Shown: piece after piece, positions 43,590 through 55,800 of the stretch | Layout of the letters: each line of letters begins with the position of its first letter | How positions within the stretch are numbered: position 1 is the first letter of the stretch | DNA from: Diplocarpon mali | Taxonomy: Eukaryota > Ascomycota > Leotiomycetes > Helotiales > Drepanopezizaceae | Direction: 5' to 3' | NCBI GenBank assembly: GCA_024741835.1 | Contig: JAENRP010000262.1 | Coordinates: forward strand, 1-64,000 | Length of the DNA stretch: 64,000 bases | The notes under the pieces: model-generated | What the model was told of the DNA's origin: nothing | What the model saw: only the letters and a program-made list of their open reading frames with translations | Database searches by the model: none | Program-made: the position numbers and the translations under genes

Positions 43590-43905
43590 TATAGAGACTT
43601 AGAAGAAAAGGAGTCATATAATAGTCATATGATAGTCGAAGAGTCATAGGATAGAGAGTTAAAGGAGGAGTTATATAATATAAATCATATGACAAAGTCA
43701 TATAATCGGCTAAGGGTCGAAGGGGGTATAAATAGGACTACTATTATACTTAAAGATAGCGCGTAATACTAACTACCTATTCTACCCCTAATTAGTGAAT
43801 TGTCCTAGTTCTTGTCTTTAGAGAGCCTGCTTATAGTGCTTCCTCCCTCTTTGTCTTTGGTCTTCCCTTAGGCCTATTCTTGTATTGTTCCTGCTCCCTC
43901 TTATA
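43590..43905 (+). repeat. Gag-only copy 2 3' LTR
   Basis: 316 bp. The inner end is more mutated than the 5' LTR start (GTCATATAATAGTCATATGA in place of the CACGTG units). The outer end GTTCCTGCTCCCTCTTATA is intact. Confidence 0.92.
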
Positions 43906-43909
43906 TTAA

Positions 43910-45045
43910 TACTCCTTTACCCTTTCTAAGGAAGCTTGCCCTAAGTTCTTAATAAACTCCTTCTTTAGTAGTAAAGTACAAAGCACTCTCCTTATATTAG
44001 CTCTAAACTTTTAAGCGATCTTCTTAATATAAGTATTATAAACTAAAAAGATCCTCTTTACCTTTCTATTTTAAATAATCCTTACTTTAAGGAACTAGGA
44101 GATATCTCTTATAATACTAAGCTTATACGCCCTCTTTAGGTCTTTAATTAAATAAGTCGCTTGATCTAGGTTAAAGGCCTTATATAATACTTAAATATTA
44201 TTAATATAAAATACTATAAAGACTATATAATCCTTTATTATAAAAATACAAAGCTCCTTACCTAATGGCTTAAGTTAAAGGCCCTTAAGCATTCTTACGA
44301 AGTTCCTATACTATAGCGCTAAAGAGTCTTTCAGCTTATAGAGCGCGCAGTCTAGTTCTACTTCTATATTAAGGCACTTAAAGCCATCTAATAGGAAGCA
44401 TATGACTAAAGCACTCCTTAGGTCTTTAAGAGTATTAATAAATGTATTAATAATATCGAACTGCTTTACTTCTATATTGAAGTATATAGCAAGCGCTATT
44501 AGTACCTTAAAAGACCTTGCTATAAGCGTGGCTGCATAGGTTGAGAAAATTAAAGCTTTATCTTAGAGATCCTCTTATATAACTAGCTATAATCGGCATT
44601 TTAAAAGCTTACTAGAGCTATTAACCTTATAAGTAAAAACCCATTTTAATAGTATTAGTAAGGGCTTTAAGTAGTCCTTTCGCACGATTCTCTAATAACT
44701 CTGAGATTCTAGATTCTTAATTTCCTAGCACCCTCTTTCCTTAAATCGTTTGCTAAAAGGGTGGTTCTTTAGGTCTAGCTATCCTTTCAAAGGCTTTAGC
44801 AAAGAGCCTTAATACTATAAGCGGTTAAGAGACTGCGCTTTATCCTTTGCTTAATTATTAATTGCAACTTTAATAACTATATAAACTGTCAAATAATCCT
44901 TCCTATCTTCCCTTATCTATTCATTCGCTTAAAAGGTTAATATAAACTCTTGCGCATATAGGAAGTAGGGTAAATTAATATTACTTTAAAAGAGCATATG
45001 CTTTAGAGCAGTAGCGTACACTTTTAAAGTCTCCTATTGCTTAAT
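43910..45045 (-). pseudogene. Copia-3 copy 3, part 3: reverse transcriptase remnant
   Basis: Collinear with about 7780-8920 of copy 1, which covers the whole reverse transcriptase, with the Y-x-D-D region near 44200. It is cut by gypsy-2 at the TSD TTAAT (45041-45045, 60216-60220). It is pseudogenised. Confidence 0.87.
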
Positions 45046-45352
45046 TGTAATGACACAGAACCACCGAAGTGCGAGATCAAGTATAGTAGCAAGAAGTAGT
45101 GCAAAAGGCGTATTCTATAGGTCTAATACAAAGGAAACGAAGAAGTTAGAGAACCCTCCTTAAGGGAGAGCCCTTCTTCCTTATATATATAGCAGTTAGA
45201 AGCTCTATTGCCTATTTATATAATATTATATAAGAATATCCTTTTATACCTTTAGGGTCGATTTAAGAAAACCCTATATCAAATTGAGATTGTAAAACCT
45301 TAAAACGCTATACTCCTAGGTAATTGCATTAAGTAGAGGTACAGCTGTTATA
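45046..45352 (-). repeat. Gypsy-2 3' LTR
   Basis: 307 bp. The outer end TGTAATGACACAGAACC is intact on the plus strand, and the inner end reads CAGCTGTTATA. CTTATATATATAGCAG near 45180 is a TATA-like run. Confidence 0.93.
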
Positions 45353-45372
45353 CTACCTTCCCCCTTTAAGAA

Positions 45373-45680
45373 CGCTTGCCTATAAGCGTTAATAGGTTGT
45401 AATGATTTTCATACGATAATATACTTAGCGCATTATTATACAAATAGTACTATTTTATATTTAGTTTAGTATAAGTTGCGTTATATACTTAAATTTGTTT
45501 TTCTCCTTATAGGATCTTCCTTCCTTAGTATAATAATTATATATAACTGTATAGGTCCTTTACTTCTACTACTATAGTATAGGGCTAATGTATAGTAGTA
45601 GAAACAATTACTATTATTACTACTAACTACTATAAGTAAGTTTACCCTAGTCTAGGGTCGAATCGCGTTTAATACATATA
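45373..45680. other. AT-rich stretch in the gypsy-2 3' region, nothing recognised
   Basis: Between the polypurine tract and the antisense reading frame I see no motif, repeat or coding similarity. It may hold the upstream part of the antisense frame, which remains partly open with TAG/TAA at Gln-like positions. Confidence 0.5.
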
Positions 45681-46605
45681 ATGCTAATTCCCCTGCTATT
45701 AAGTACCCTTGCGATAGCCTACTGCGTTTGTTATTACTAGTGCGTATAGCGCCTTATATGCAATATCGCATATAAGTATGAGTTTAAGTCTGAATATAGT
45801 AAAAAGTGCTACTAGTACTAGGAGTAAAAGGCGGAGTATATCCTTATAAGTACTTCGAATCGACTCTAGAGTTCTATTCGCACTAATACTTATTTATAGC
45901 TTCCCTCCTATATTAGGGAGGAGTTCGCGGCACTATCCGCGGCCTTTAAAGAGTAGCAGGAGGAGGCTGCTTAGCAGTAAGAAGAGGATAATAGTAGTAA
46001 TAATAATAATGCGCAGGCAGTTTTGATAAGGAACTGCGAGATACTCTATTAAAAGGCGGTCTAGCGCGCCTAGATCCTTATTAACCTCTTACTAATAGCT
46101 AGCGCAAAGGCTCTGACTAGCCGCTCTTAACTTAAGCGTGCTAGCCTTGCAGAGCTCTGCTTTATAGCTAAGGCTATAGTAAGCTAGCTAAAGGGGATTT
46201 AGGCAACGGTTATTATAAGTTAAACTCGAATTAGTATTAAATCGATCGCTAACTTTTTAATAAAAGTATAGCAACCTTATTAAGTCCTAATTAGTAAAGT
46301 TAAAGCAATCCAGCCGAACTATACTAGGCCTCTTAAGGTCTATTGCTATATTAGTAGAGCGGACTACTATAGTAGTAGAGTCTTTTATAAGAGGAAAGGA
46401 GCTTATAGTAATAAGGGTAGCGTCGGGCGCAGCGGCTAGTAGGGCGGCGCTAGTAGCAGTAAGAGGAGGTCAGGGTCATTCTAAGCAGGAGCGTAGATAG
46501 GAGCTAAGCTTTAGCTTTAGAATAGAGTTAGAGCTTATCTCCTTAAGCGCAGAAGAGAAGGGGTCGGAGGAGTTATAAAAGGAGGGGGCAGTAGGCCTAG
46601 TATTA
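45681..46605 (+). pseudogene. Degraded reading frame antisense to gypsy-2, function unknown
   Basis: One frame from the ATG at 45681 runs about 300 codons with no TGA; every interruption is TAG or TAA, as if CAG/CAA were mutated. Readable parts include YCVCYY (Cys-rich start), SYIREEFAALSAAFKE at about 45905, then a Glu-rich low-complexity run (EEDNSSNNNNAQAVLIRNCE), helical text (ASAKALTSRS*LKRASLAEL), and a basic Gly/Ser-rich tail near 46400-46560. It is GC-richer than its surroundings. It ends at a T-rich run next to the gap. It could be an antisense ORF of the element, a captured host gene, or a piece of an undetected insertion. I do not recognise the protein. Confidence 0.45.
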
Positions 46606-46639
46606 TTGTTTTTTTTTTTATTTTTTATTGTTTTTTCTC

Positions 46640-46659
46640 NNNNNNNNNNNNNNNNNNNN
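46640..46659. other. Assembly gap of 20 N
   Basis: Twenty Ns follow a T-rich low-complexity run. The gap lies inside gypsy-2, whose two LTRs and TSD match on either side, so the join is probably right although the missing length is unknown. Confidence 0.99.
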
Positions 46660-46805
46660 TTTTATTTATATTTTTAGATTTATTTACCAACCCATTTTAC
46701 ATTCGGCCTATTATCCTTTAAGTGACTATAATCATTTATACCACTTTCCTAAGCCTTTAGCTAAGCTTATAAGTTCTAAGGTAGTTTTAGCTTTATAAGA
46801 TTAGC
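46660..46805 (-). other. Gypsy-2 segment between the gap and copia-3 copy 4
   Basis: 146 bp ending in the TSD TTAGC (46801-46805), continuous with 54406 onward once copia-3 copy 4 is removed. On the minus strand it would follow the integrase C-terminus. No motif is certain. Confidence 0.7.
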
Positions 46806-47002
46806 TGTCGTGCAGAATGGGCGGAGTCTCCACTTATTCTGAAGACCCTCCACGTGACTCTGCTTAGTCATAGACTCTCCCTTTTGTTTCCGAAGTCTCC
46901 TTACCATATATATATTAGATAATAATACAATTAATCATATTCTCCTATATCAGCAAGCCTCTTAAGCGACCTAATAAAGGCCCTCTAGCCGACCGCACCA
47001 CA
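46806..47002 (+). repeat. Copia-3 copy 4 5' LTR
   Basis: 197 bp with both ends intact (TGTCGTGCAGAATGGGCGG and CCGACCGCACCACA), the best-preserved LTR of the family here. Confidence 0.94.
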
Positions 47003-47028
47003 GTTATAAGCCCTATAAGCACTTTAAT

Positions 47029-48490
47029 ATGCTTTCTCTTCGCATACAACCGGCTAAAGGGCCCTTTAAGCTCCTAACCGACTTTTCAAGTACTTATAAC
47101 AACTCAAAGGACCTTCATTTTCAATTAATAAATTTCCATTTTCTAATCGAACCTTATTTGCAAACTTCATTTATATACCTAATCTTTTTTATTAAATTCT
47201 ATTTAATATATCTAACTCTTTAAGCATCTCTAAGCCTCGCCTTAATACCTTTGCCTTTTAGGTAAAGTGGTTTAATAAATATATATTCTTTATAAAGCTT
47301 TATAATATTACTATTTTTACCGATCTAAGACTCCTATTCAAGTCAATTATAGAGACTAAGCCTTAAGCTCCCTTTATATAGGAGCTTAAGGAATTAGAAA
47401 CAGCTAACTTTTGTATAATATACGCAAGGTTATATAAAGAGTATATAGCGACTCTATTTAAATAGATTTACGCCCGCTTTCCCTTAGGAGACCTATTAAA
47501 GGCTCCTCCTTTATAAGTATCTTATAAGGATATTAAAGATAAATATAAAATCCTAATAAAGGAGTACTATATACGTAAAGAGACTTAGAAGACCTAACGC
47601 AAATACTACAAACTACTCTTGAAATAAGTCTCTAAGACTATTAATAAAATGCTTTTAGCTTCTGCAATAGCTTAAGTATAAATCCAAGCTAAGAAGCTCT
47701 CCTCCTTAATACCTAATAGAGATACTCCTATAATTAGAACTACTATTAATAACCTGCATTCCATTTTAGTAAACTAGCAACTCTTACTCCAAGGCCTAGT
47801 ATCTATTTTAAAGTATGATATTACGCCTTCTAATAAGGCTATTCAATCTCAGATAAGGCTCTAGTACCGCGATATACTATACTAAGGCAAGACTAAAAGA
47901 ACTAATACTTAATAGTAGATCTAAGAGTAGTAAGAGGCGTACTACTTAATAGAATAATATAATCTCCTTAAGATTAAAGGAAGACTAAGAGTTATTGACT
48001 TTTTAGACTTAGTTATAATAAAGATTAATCTAAATTAAGCGACTCGCTTAAAGGAGGAAATTATCACTAATAAGTAGATAGGAACCTTATATAAGTATAA
48101 CCTAATGCAGCTAAGCTACGCCTTAGCAGGCATTAAATCTAATAGAGCTATTAATAATAAAAGGCTAATAGTTTTTACTATTCGAAAGTCTCTTTTAAAT
48201 ACCGAAACCCTTTTGCAAGCTCTAGTAAGCAGCTCCTGAAATTGCTCCACAAGCTCTAAAAGGGAGATCAGGCCTAAGTGCCCTTATAAAGGCTCTAAAA
48301 ATCACTATTAGAAGCCCTAGGACTATCGGAAACTATTATATACTATAAATAGGCGTAAGGAAAATATAAAGGTTCTCCCTTCGTAAAAGGAGGTCTTATA
48401 AATACAAAAGGCGTTAAACGCAAGAGACCAGTTCAAGGGTCTCTAAGCATAGCTTAAGAAGAATAATATTATAGTAATAGCAATTGACAA
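47029..48490 (+). pseudogene. Copia-3 copy 4 gag remnant
   Basis: The ATG at 47029 starts a 64-codon open stretch (MLSLRIQPAKGPFKLLTDFS...), matching the gag N-terminus of copy 1, before a TAA at 47221. Downstream, the zinc-knuckle region corresponds to about 48275-48330 (CPYKGSKNHY, the second Cys changed to Tyr). RIP stops are throughout. Confidence 0.78.
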
Positions 48491-48619
48491 ATTTAAAGGA
48501 AAGGCTTTAGCCTTTAAAGAGGATAGTTCAAGTAATAAAAGGGAGAACTTACCAGTCTTTATAGTAATAGATCCCTTTACCTTCGACGCTTTTAAAGAAT
48601 TATTCAATATCTACCACCT

Positions 48620-50220
48620 CTTTAAGCTAAAATGCTACCTGCTCTCTTTAAGTACGCTCTTTAATAATTGCGCAGCTACTCATATTATTAATTCAAAGGA
48701 TTTACTTATCGCAGGCACCTTTAAGCCTTTTAGCGACTTATAGTAATATATTAAAGTAGGTACCTTAAGACTCCTAATTATTAAGAGAGGTAATAGATAT
48801 ATAGTAGATTCTCTTCTATAGCATAACAGCTCTCTTATAAGGATAATACTTTATAATATTACTATTATAAAGGAGTTTACTACTAATATTATCTTAAAGA
48901 GGCTCCTTGCGAATAAGGGTTTTTAATACTCTAAAGTAGACCTTACTTTACGCTCTAAGAGTATTAAAGACTTTATAAAGCGAGCTTAATTAAAGCATTA
49001 CTATAATCTCGTTTTCTTTAAATATAAGCCTATTAACTATTTAGATCTTCTGAATATGCTTTAATATAACTTCTCTACCTTAATAGCATTCCCTATAGCT
49101 AAGACAATGCTCTATAATAGGTTCTAGTCTAGCTATATACCTACTAAGGTATAGGATAATAATATATATACTTAGTACCTTTGCGCTAGCCACTTAAGCG
49201 CAAAGGCTCTTTAAGCGCTAGTCAAATGCGCTAAAGGAGTGAAAATCAAGGGAATATAAAGGCTGAAGTACCTTATATACGCAGTAGCGTCTGCTAAATA
49301 AGTTATTTCTCGCGCTACCTCTAAGAACCGATCTCTAAAGCCCTTCTTTAGGATCTCTTAGGATCTCTTTAACTTTTTAAACAATTTATATAATAGTTGC
49401 TTATAGGTTCTTTTAATTAAAGACGAGTATAGTAGTATACTTTGGATATTCCTATTAAGATCAAAGGGCAGAGATATAATCATAAAGGTCCTTTAGGCCT
49501 TTGAAGCATAAGTAAAACGCTAATATAGGCTTTCTATTTGCAAAATCAAGTAAGATAATAACACTTTAGTAATCTCCTTAAGGAAAGACTCTCTTATAAA
49601 GTACTAAAGATAGGTAAAAGAGGAAGGAATCGATTTAAAGCTTACTCCCACTTATATATACTAACCTAATAGAGGCGTAGAGCAAGTAGGAAAGGAGTTG
49701 ATTAAACGCTCTATTAAAATAAGGATCTACGCCAGGCTTTTAGCAAGCCTTTGGCCAAAAGTAGTAAAGGCTACTATATACCTTTATAATATCTCCTTAC
49801 TTACTAGGAAGAAGATGATCTTATTAAGTAAGGCTTTCTATAATTAGTTTAAATAGTATTTTCGATTCTATAAGCCGCTACTTATTAAGCAGATGATAGT
49901 AAGCTTAAAGCCTAACTAAAGTCGCGTTTATACGTATAGCACTTGCGCATACCCTTTAATTAAAGAGAAGGAGGTAGAAAGGGACCGCCGAACCTTTAAA
50001 ATTAAACTACAAAGGCACTTAGGTTACTTAATTAGATATATTACCTCTAATATTTATAAAATCTAGGTTCCTATACTCTAGTAAGTAATAATAACTTATA
50101 ATATCGAATTCGATAAGTCTCTCTTTTATAATCCAAAAGCTAAGCGCGCAAACCCTATATTATACTAAGAACTTAAGACAACCTTTTAATTAATCAAAGA
50201 GGGAGAGGGAGCTTAAGACG
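48620..50220 (+). pseudogene. Copia-3 copy 4 protease and integrase remnant
   Basis: Equivalent to 5460-7060 of copy 1. The NNCAATHIINSKDLLI-like protease text at about 48665-48715 is closer to the ancestral D-x-G-A-T-H-x-x-N than copy 1. Integrase spans about 49010-50060. It is broken by TAA/TAG. Confidence 0.8.
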
Positions 50221-51039
50221 CTAAGTTCAAAGGCATTTTCAAAGAATTAAAGCTTATTGTAAGGTCGAACGCAATCGCCGCAAAAGAAGCCGCTATATAA
50301 GAAGAGCCTATATTATAGACCGATACTGCTCTATAGCCTTTAACTAATGATATAAAAGGCCTTAACTTAAATCCAAATCCGAGAGACCTGCCTAAAAACT
50401 CAAGGGTAGAAGTAAGCGAACTGAAAGCTACTTCGCCAATCTTTAAAAAGGCAAATAGCGACTAAAGCTTAAGGGTAATAATTCCTTATAAAGGCCCTAC
50501 TAAAGAAGGAACTATAGACGACTTTAAAGGAGTCTCTAAAGACAAGTTCTATAAGGCGATCGGTAGATCTTTAACTGCTATTCTATATAGGAATAGAGAT
50601 AGCTTAAGGGCTTTAAGATAGAGTCTTTAATTATAAAGGCAAGCCTTAGTAAACTTTAATAGAAGGCTAAAGGCATTGCTACTAAGATCTGGGAAGAGCT
50701 CTAATAGTCTTATAAAAAGCGACTTAATAAGAGGAGTAGGCCTTAATAATATAATACCTTAAGTTATAATACTAGCTTAAAGACTATAGGCTTAAGAGAT
50801 AGAGCTACTTAAACTTCTAAAGGAACTTTTAATAATAATAAAAATAAAGGAGGAAACTTATAAAGAAAAGCGCAAAGAGGAACTCCCTTTTCCTAAGCAA
50901 AAGAGGATAAGACGCTTAAGTATTAAGTAATAGAAGACTTTAAAAGTATATACTATTGCTTTAAAGCATATACTCTTTTAAAGTAATATTGATTTACCCT
51001 ACTCCTTATATACGTAAGAGTTTATATTAACCTTTTAAG

Positions 51040-52750
51040 CGAATGAATAAATAAGAAAGGATAGAAAGGACTATTTGCTAGTTTATATAATTATTAAAAC
51101 TGCAATTAATAATTAGGCAAAGGATAGAGCGCAGTCTCTTAACCACTTATAATACTAAGGCTTTTTACTAAAGCCTTCGAAAGGATAGTAGGACTTAAAG
51201 AAGCACCCTTTTAGTAAATAATTTAAAGAAGGAAGGCGCTAAGAGATTAGGAATTTAAAATCTCGAAGTTGCTAGAGAATTATATAAAAGGACTACTTAA
51301 AGCCCCTACCGATACTATTAAAATGGGTTTTTACCTATAAGATCAATAGCTCTAATAAGCTTTTAAAGTGCCGATTATAGCTAATTATATAAGGGGATCT
51401 TTAAGACAAAGCTTTAATTTTCTCAACCTACGCAACCACGCTTATAACAAGGTCTTTTAAAGTACTAATAGCGCTTGCTATATACTTTAATATAGAAGTA
51501 AAGCAGTTCGATATTATTAATGCGTTTGTTAATACTCTTAAAGACCTAAGGAGTACTCTAGTTACGTGCTTCCTACTAAATGGCTTTAAGCGCCCTAGTA
51601 TAATAGTAGAACTAGACCGCGCGCTTTATAGGCTAAAAGACTTTCTAACGCTATAGTATAAGAACTTTGCAAGAACGCTTAAAGGCCTTTAACTCAAGCT
51701 ATTAGGCAAGGAGCCTTATATTTTTATAATAAAGGATCGCATAATCTTTATAGTATTTTATATTAATAATATTTAAGTATTATATAAGGCCTTTAACCTA
51801 GATCAGGCGACTTATTTAATTAAAGACCTAAAGAGGGCATATAAGCTTACTATTATAAGAAATATTTCCTAATTCCTTAAAGTAAGGATTATTTAAGATA
51901 GAAAGGTAAAGAGGATCTCTTTAGTTTATAATACCTATATTAAGAAGATCGCTTAAAAGTTCAAAGCTAATATAAGGAAAGTGCTTAGTACTCTACTATT
52001 AAAGAAGGAGTTTATTAAGAACTTAGGATAAGCTTCCTTAGAAAAGGTAAAGGAGTACTAAGAGAAAATAGGCTCTATTCTTTATATAGCGATTATAATA
52101 CGCTTAGATATTGCGTTCGCAGCCTTTTAACTATCTTTCTTCCTAACTAATCCAAGCCCTAAGTACCTCTTAACTGCGGACTAAATACTTTAATACTTAT
52201 ATAGTACGCGCTTTTTAGGAATTGCCTATAGCTTTAAGGCTAAGGAATACTAATTAGTTGCATCTTTAAATGCTTCTTTCGGAGATAATCGAAAGACCTG
52301 CAGATCCTCTTAAGGATACGTCTTCTTCCTATTTAAAGGACTGATTATTTAAAAAGCGAATTGCCAAGCGACTATTACGCTCTCTTTTACTAAAGTAGAA
52401 CTTTATAGTATAGTTTCTATTACAAAGGAGATAATAGCTATAAAACGCCTTTTTAAAGAGATTCGCATAAACTCCCTTTTTAAATAAAATATATATTATA
52501 ATAACTAATAGACAATTCGGCTAATTATTATAAAGAATAAGAAGATTAAAATAAGCCTTTAATATATCGAAATTAGCAATATATAAATCTGCTAAAAGTA
52601 TTAAAGAGAAAGCTTTTAAATAATTTACCTCTCTATTAAAGAGATATATATAGATAGGCTTATTAAGAACTTAGACCGCTAGAAGTTTAAGAGCTTCGTT
52701 TATTTATTAAACCTCTAGAGCTTTTAAATAATTGTTTAATAACTCATACT
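51040..52750 (+). pseudogene. Copia-3 copy 4 reverse transcriptase and RNase H remnant
   Basis: VKQFDIINAFVNTLKD at about 51498-51545 and LDRALYRLKD at about 51611 are well preserved. The catalytic box near 51759-51770 has decayed to Y-I-N-N. RNase H lies at about 52090-52650, with RLDIAFAA and KVELYSIVSITKE. Confidence 0.88.
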
Positions 52751-52759
52751 TGCTAGCAA

Positions 52760-54204
52760 GTAGTCATTTATTACTAAGAGACTTATACTTATAAGCTCTT
52801 ACTCTCTTATAATCATATTTATTTGTTTTCTCTTATAAAGTATACTATAAAAGCTCTCCTTTTTTAAAAAATATAAGATAGGTAATATTCTTAAGCTGCT
52901 ATTATAAGGCGCGACCCTTTCTTAGATTCTCTTAGCTAAGGCTAAAAGCTGCGAAGCTATAGCTATAAGCTCTATATAGATCTCCTCCTAAGAGAGGCCT
53001 AAAGGTACTCCTTCGGCCAGAGGCCTGCTGGCGAATATACTAGCGATAGTAAAGGCAAAGGCAAAGGGTGCGGTAAGGGCAATAGAGGCAAGGATAGCAA
53101 GGGCGGCGGCAATAGTAGGAGCGGCGATAGTAAAGATAAGGGAGATAAAGGGAGATACTATAGCAGCGGTTGCAATAGTAGCAGCAGAAGGGATAGGAGC
53201 GGTAGCAGCAATAAGGGCAAACGGGTCTAAGCTAAAAGGGCTAAGAGCAAATAAGAATAGTACGCTAAGAGCAAAGGAGGCAGCGATACTACTACTTATA
53301 AGAGTAGCAGGCCCTCCTAGCACTAGGGTCTAATCGCTCCTATCTTTCAAAATCAGCTTAGAACTTAATAAGATTTAATAAGACGTACTATAGAAGCTCT
53401 AAAGCGCACCCTTTACTATATTAAGCAGTAGCGCTACCTCCTCCTTAAAGGTACCGCAGGCGCAGGCTAATATAATAGCCTTTTAAAAGGCGAAGAGAGG
53501 TCTACTAGCCTATTAGCAGCTATTGCTTAGCACTATATAATAAACGCAATATATACTAAAGGTACTATTAAAGTACTAATAATCGAAATTGCTAATACTC
53601 CTGCGTATAATGCAATACATATACGCGTTATCGCGCTCTATTATAAGCTTAGGCATATAACGCGCAATAGGAGCAAGGCTCTTAGGTAGCGGTAGTAGCA
53701 GCAAGGGCAGCAGCAGTAGCAAAGGCAATAGTAGCAGCGGCTTATTACCTAGCAGGCGCTAAGACAATCGCGCTAAGGTTGCAGCTCTTAAAGGAGCATT
53801 AGCAACTTAGCGCAAAGTTAGTATAATATAAGGTATAAGGACTCTAAGGGTCTTACTTTACAAAGGCAGCTAAGACTATAATAAGTAGGAGTTCCTTCTA
53901 TATTTAAAAATTATTAGTATAAAGATAATATTTTAAATAATAATGGAGGGTTATTTTTAAAAAAAGGAAAGGAGAACCTTTATAATAGAAATACTCTATA
54001 GGAAGCCTAATAAAGTACTAGCGTAGAATTGCGAAGATTCCTAAGCGCGCTTATTACCTATAACAACCCTTCTTATTTTAAAAGGAATAACCTTTAAAGG
54101 GATAGCATATAAGATAAAGCCTCTTTTCTTTATAACTGCTATTCTTTCTTTTATTTTATCTATATAGCTAAGCGATTCTAAGAGCATCGCTTAATTAAAG
54201 GGTA
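52760..54204 (+). other. Copia-3 copy 4 tail with Ala-rich region and decayed triplet tract
   Basis: Equivalent to 9600-11043. Only the antisense frame (52988-53323, 111 codons) is open. The triplet tract at about 53690-53745 is decayed to GTAGCAGCA-type repeats. No function is recognised. Confidence 0.65.
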
Positions 54205-54400
54205 TATTATATAAAATAAGCAGAGTCTCTACTTATTCTAAAGACCCTTTATATAACTCTACTAATTATAGACTCTCCCTTTTATTTCCAAAGTCTCCTT
54301 ACCATATATATACTAGATAATAATACAATTAATCATCTTCTCCTATATTAGCGAGCCTCCTAAGCGACCTAATAAAGGCCCTCCAGCCGACCGCACCACA
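54205..54400 (+). repeat. Copia-3 copy 4 3' LTR
   Basis: 196 bp. The inner end is altered (TATTATATAAAATAAGCAG) and the outer end intact (CCGACCGCACCACA). Confidence 0.94.
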
Positions 54401-54405
54401 TTAGC

Positions 54406-55800
54406 CTAATAAAAGTCGCAAATCTTATATAAGGATCTTGTAAAATTTGAAGTATAATACTAACTTAAGTTAAGGTTATAATTAATCTATTTAACTTAGT
54501 ACTCTAAGTTCTCTTAAGATAGGCATACACTTAGTATCTTAGATACTTTATACTCTTCTTACCTTACGATCTTTTCTATAATAGGCTAGGGTTATTCCTA
54601 ACTTAACAAAGGGTTCTACAGATCTTTAAATAGTAGCTTTAGCGCAAAGATATTATATATTATAAAACCTATAAGCAGTTTGATCTAATATAAATTGCCT
54701 ACCTTTTTAAGAACCTTAAAGGGGCTATCCTATTAATTGTCCAGTTTCCTATTAAGGTAGTAATTCTTAAGACTTTTTATTAAAAGGTAGACTATATCTT
54801 TAGATTTCTAATTAATCTCCTTTTAGTATTGATTTATAGACTTATGCATTTTCTCTTAAGCGCGTTCTATATTGCCTTTTGCTACTTCCTAAGCTAAGTG
54901 CATCCTCTCTACTACTAGCTTAGCCTTTGCTTAATTTAATCTCTCTTATAGGCTGGACGTTTTTAGAAAGATCTAGTCCCAACTTATTTAAGGTGCAACT
55001 CTATACTTAAGCTAATATAGGATTATACTAATTGAAGCGTAAGGGAGAGTCGATTGCATATAATCTATTAATAGAATTAGTTCACTCTAATTATCTTAAT
55101 AGTAGTTAATAAAAGGCTATAGCCTTAAATTAATATACTTATTTATGATCTTCATTTGATCGTTAGTCTCCTTATAATACGCTATAAAGAGTTTGATCTT
55201 AATACTAATAATATAGTAGAACTCTCTTTAAAATAAGGAGACGAATTAGGGGCCTTGGTCTAAGGTAATTATCTCTAAGGTATAGCCGAATCGATAAATC
55301 TATTAAATAAATAATCAGGCAGTTCCTTAAGCGTTAATATCTTTTTAATAAGGAATTGTAATAGCGCTCTTACTAAGTCGGTTTATAAAAACCAGGATTC
55401 GATTAAAACCGTACTTATTAAAAGGGAAGTCCTTAAAATCTATATATAAGTGCTATATAAGATAATTAAGAATAGGGAAGAGCTGCAAAAGGCCTTATTA
55501 TTTAATTATCTTCGAATGCGAGAATTAATAAGATCTATAGTTTATAATAAATCTTTTGCAATCTAAACCTATCCTAACCTAATAGTACTTAGGAGCGAGT
55601 AGCTAATAGGTCTTTAAGCTACTAAGGTGCGCGCTTAAAGGTTAGTTATAAGCTTTCTAAATTAGATAAGTGTATAAAGGAGTATTATAGTATATATAAA
55701 GACGCTCCTTAAAGTAAAGCAATCTATCTTTTAAAAAGTAGTTCTTAAGGAGGTTGGTACAAATCTTTTAAAAGGATTTGCAATTATCTTAATAAAGCTT
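54406..55800 (-). pseudogene. Gypsy-2 integrase remnant
   Basis: The minus-strand translation gives ITL*QGP, then FKESSTILLVLRSNS, and KETNDQMKIINKYINLRL*P (about 55120-55180), FINYYQDN*SELIPLIDY, and LPYASISIILY at about 55040. These match the TDxGPQF, catalytic Glu region (QTEVVNR-like) and FNYYQDNWSELLPLIDFAQ blocks of Ty3/gypsy integrases. Stops are TAA/TAG. Confidence 0.85.

Larger units (their letters stand above)
41643..43905 (+). mobile_element. Gag-only LTR retrotransposon, copy 2 (internally deleted)
   Basis: LTRs of exactly 316 bp (41643-41958, 43590-43905) are flanked by the 4-bp TSD TTAA (41639-41642, 43906-43909). The interior is 1.63 kb, against 2.44 kb in copy 1. The gag body is missing: text equivalent to the start of gag (about 42980-43010) is followed by text from beyond its end (about 43045). 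In exchange the leader carries a 73-bp tandem repeat absent from copy 1. It has four palindromic motif copies. Confidence 0.92.
46806..54400 (+). mobile_element. Copia-3 copy 4, complete 7595-bp element nested in gypsy-2
   Basis: LTRs at 46806-47002 (197 bp) and 54205-54400 (196 bp) are flanked by the perfect TSD TTAGC (46801-46805, 54401-54405). The primer site GTTATAAGCCC starts at 47003. It is collinear with copy 1 over the full length (offset 43160) with only about one base of net length difference. It is the deepest insertion of the right-hand nest (copy 2, copy 3, gypsy-2, copy 4) and therefore one of the most recent, yet it is heavily RIP-mutated. Confidence 0.95.
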
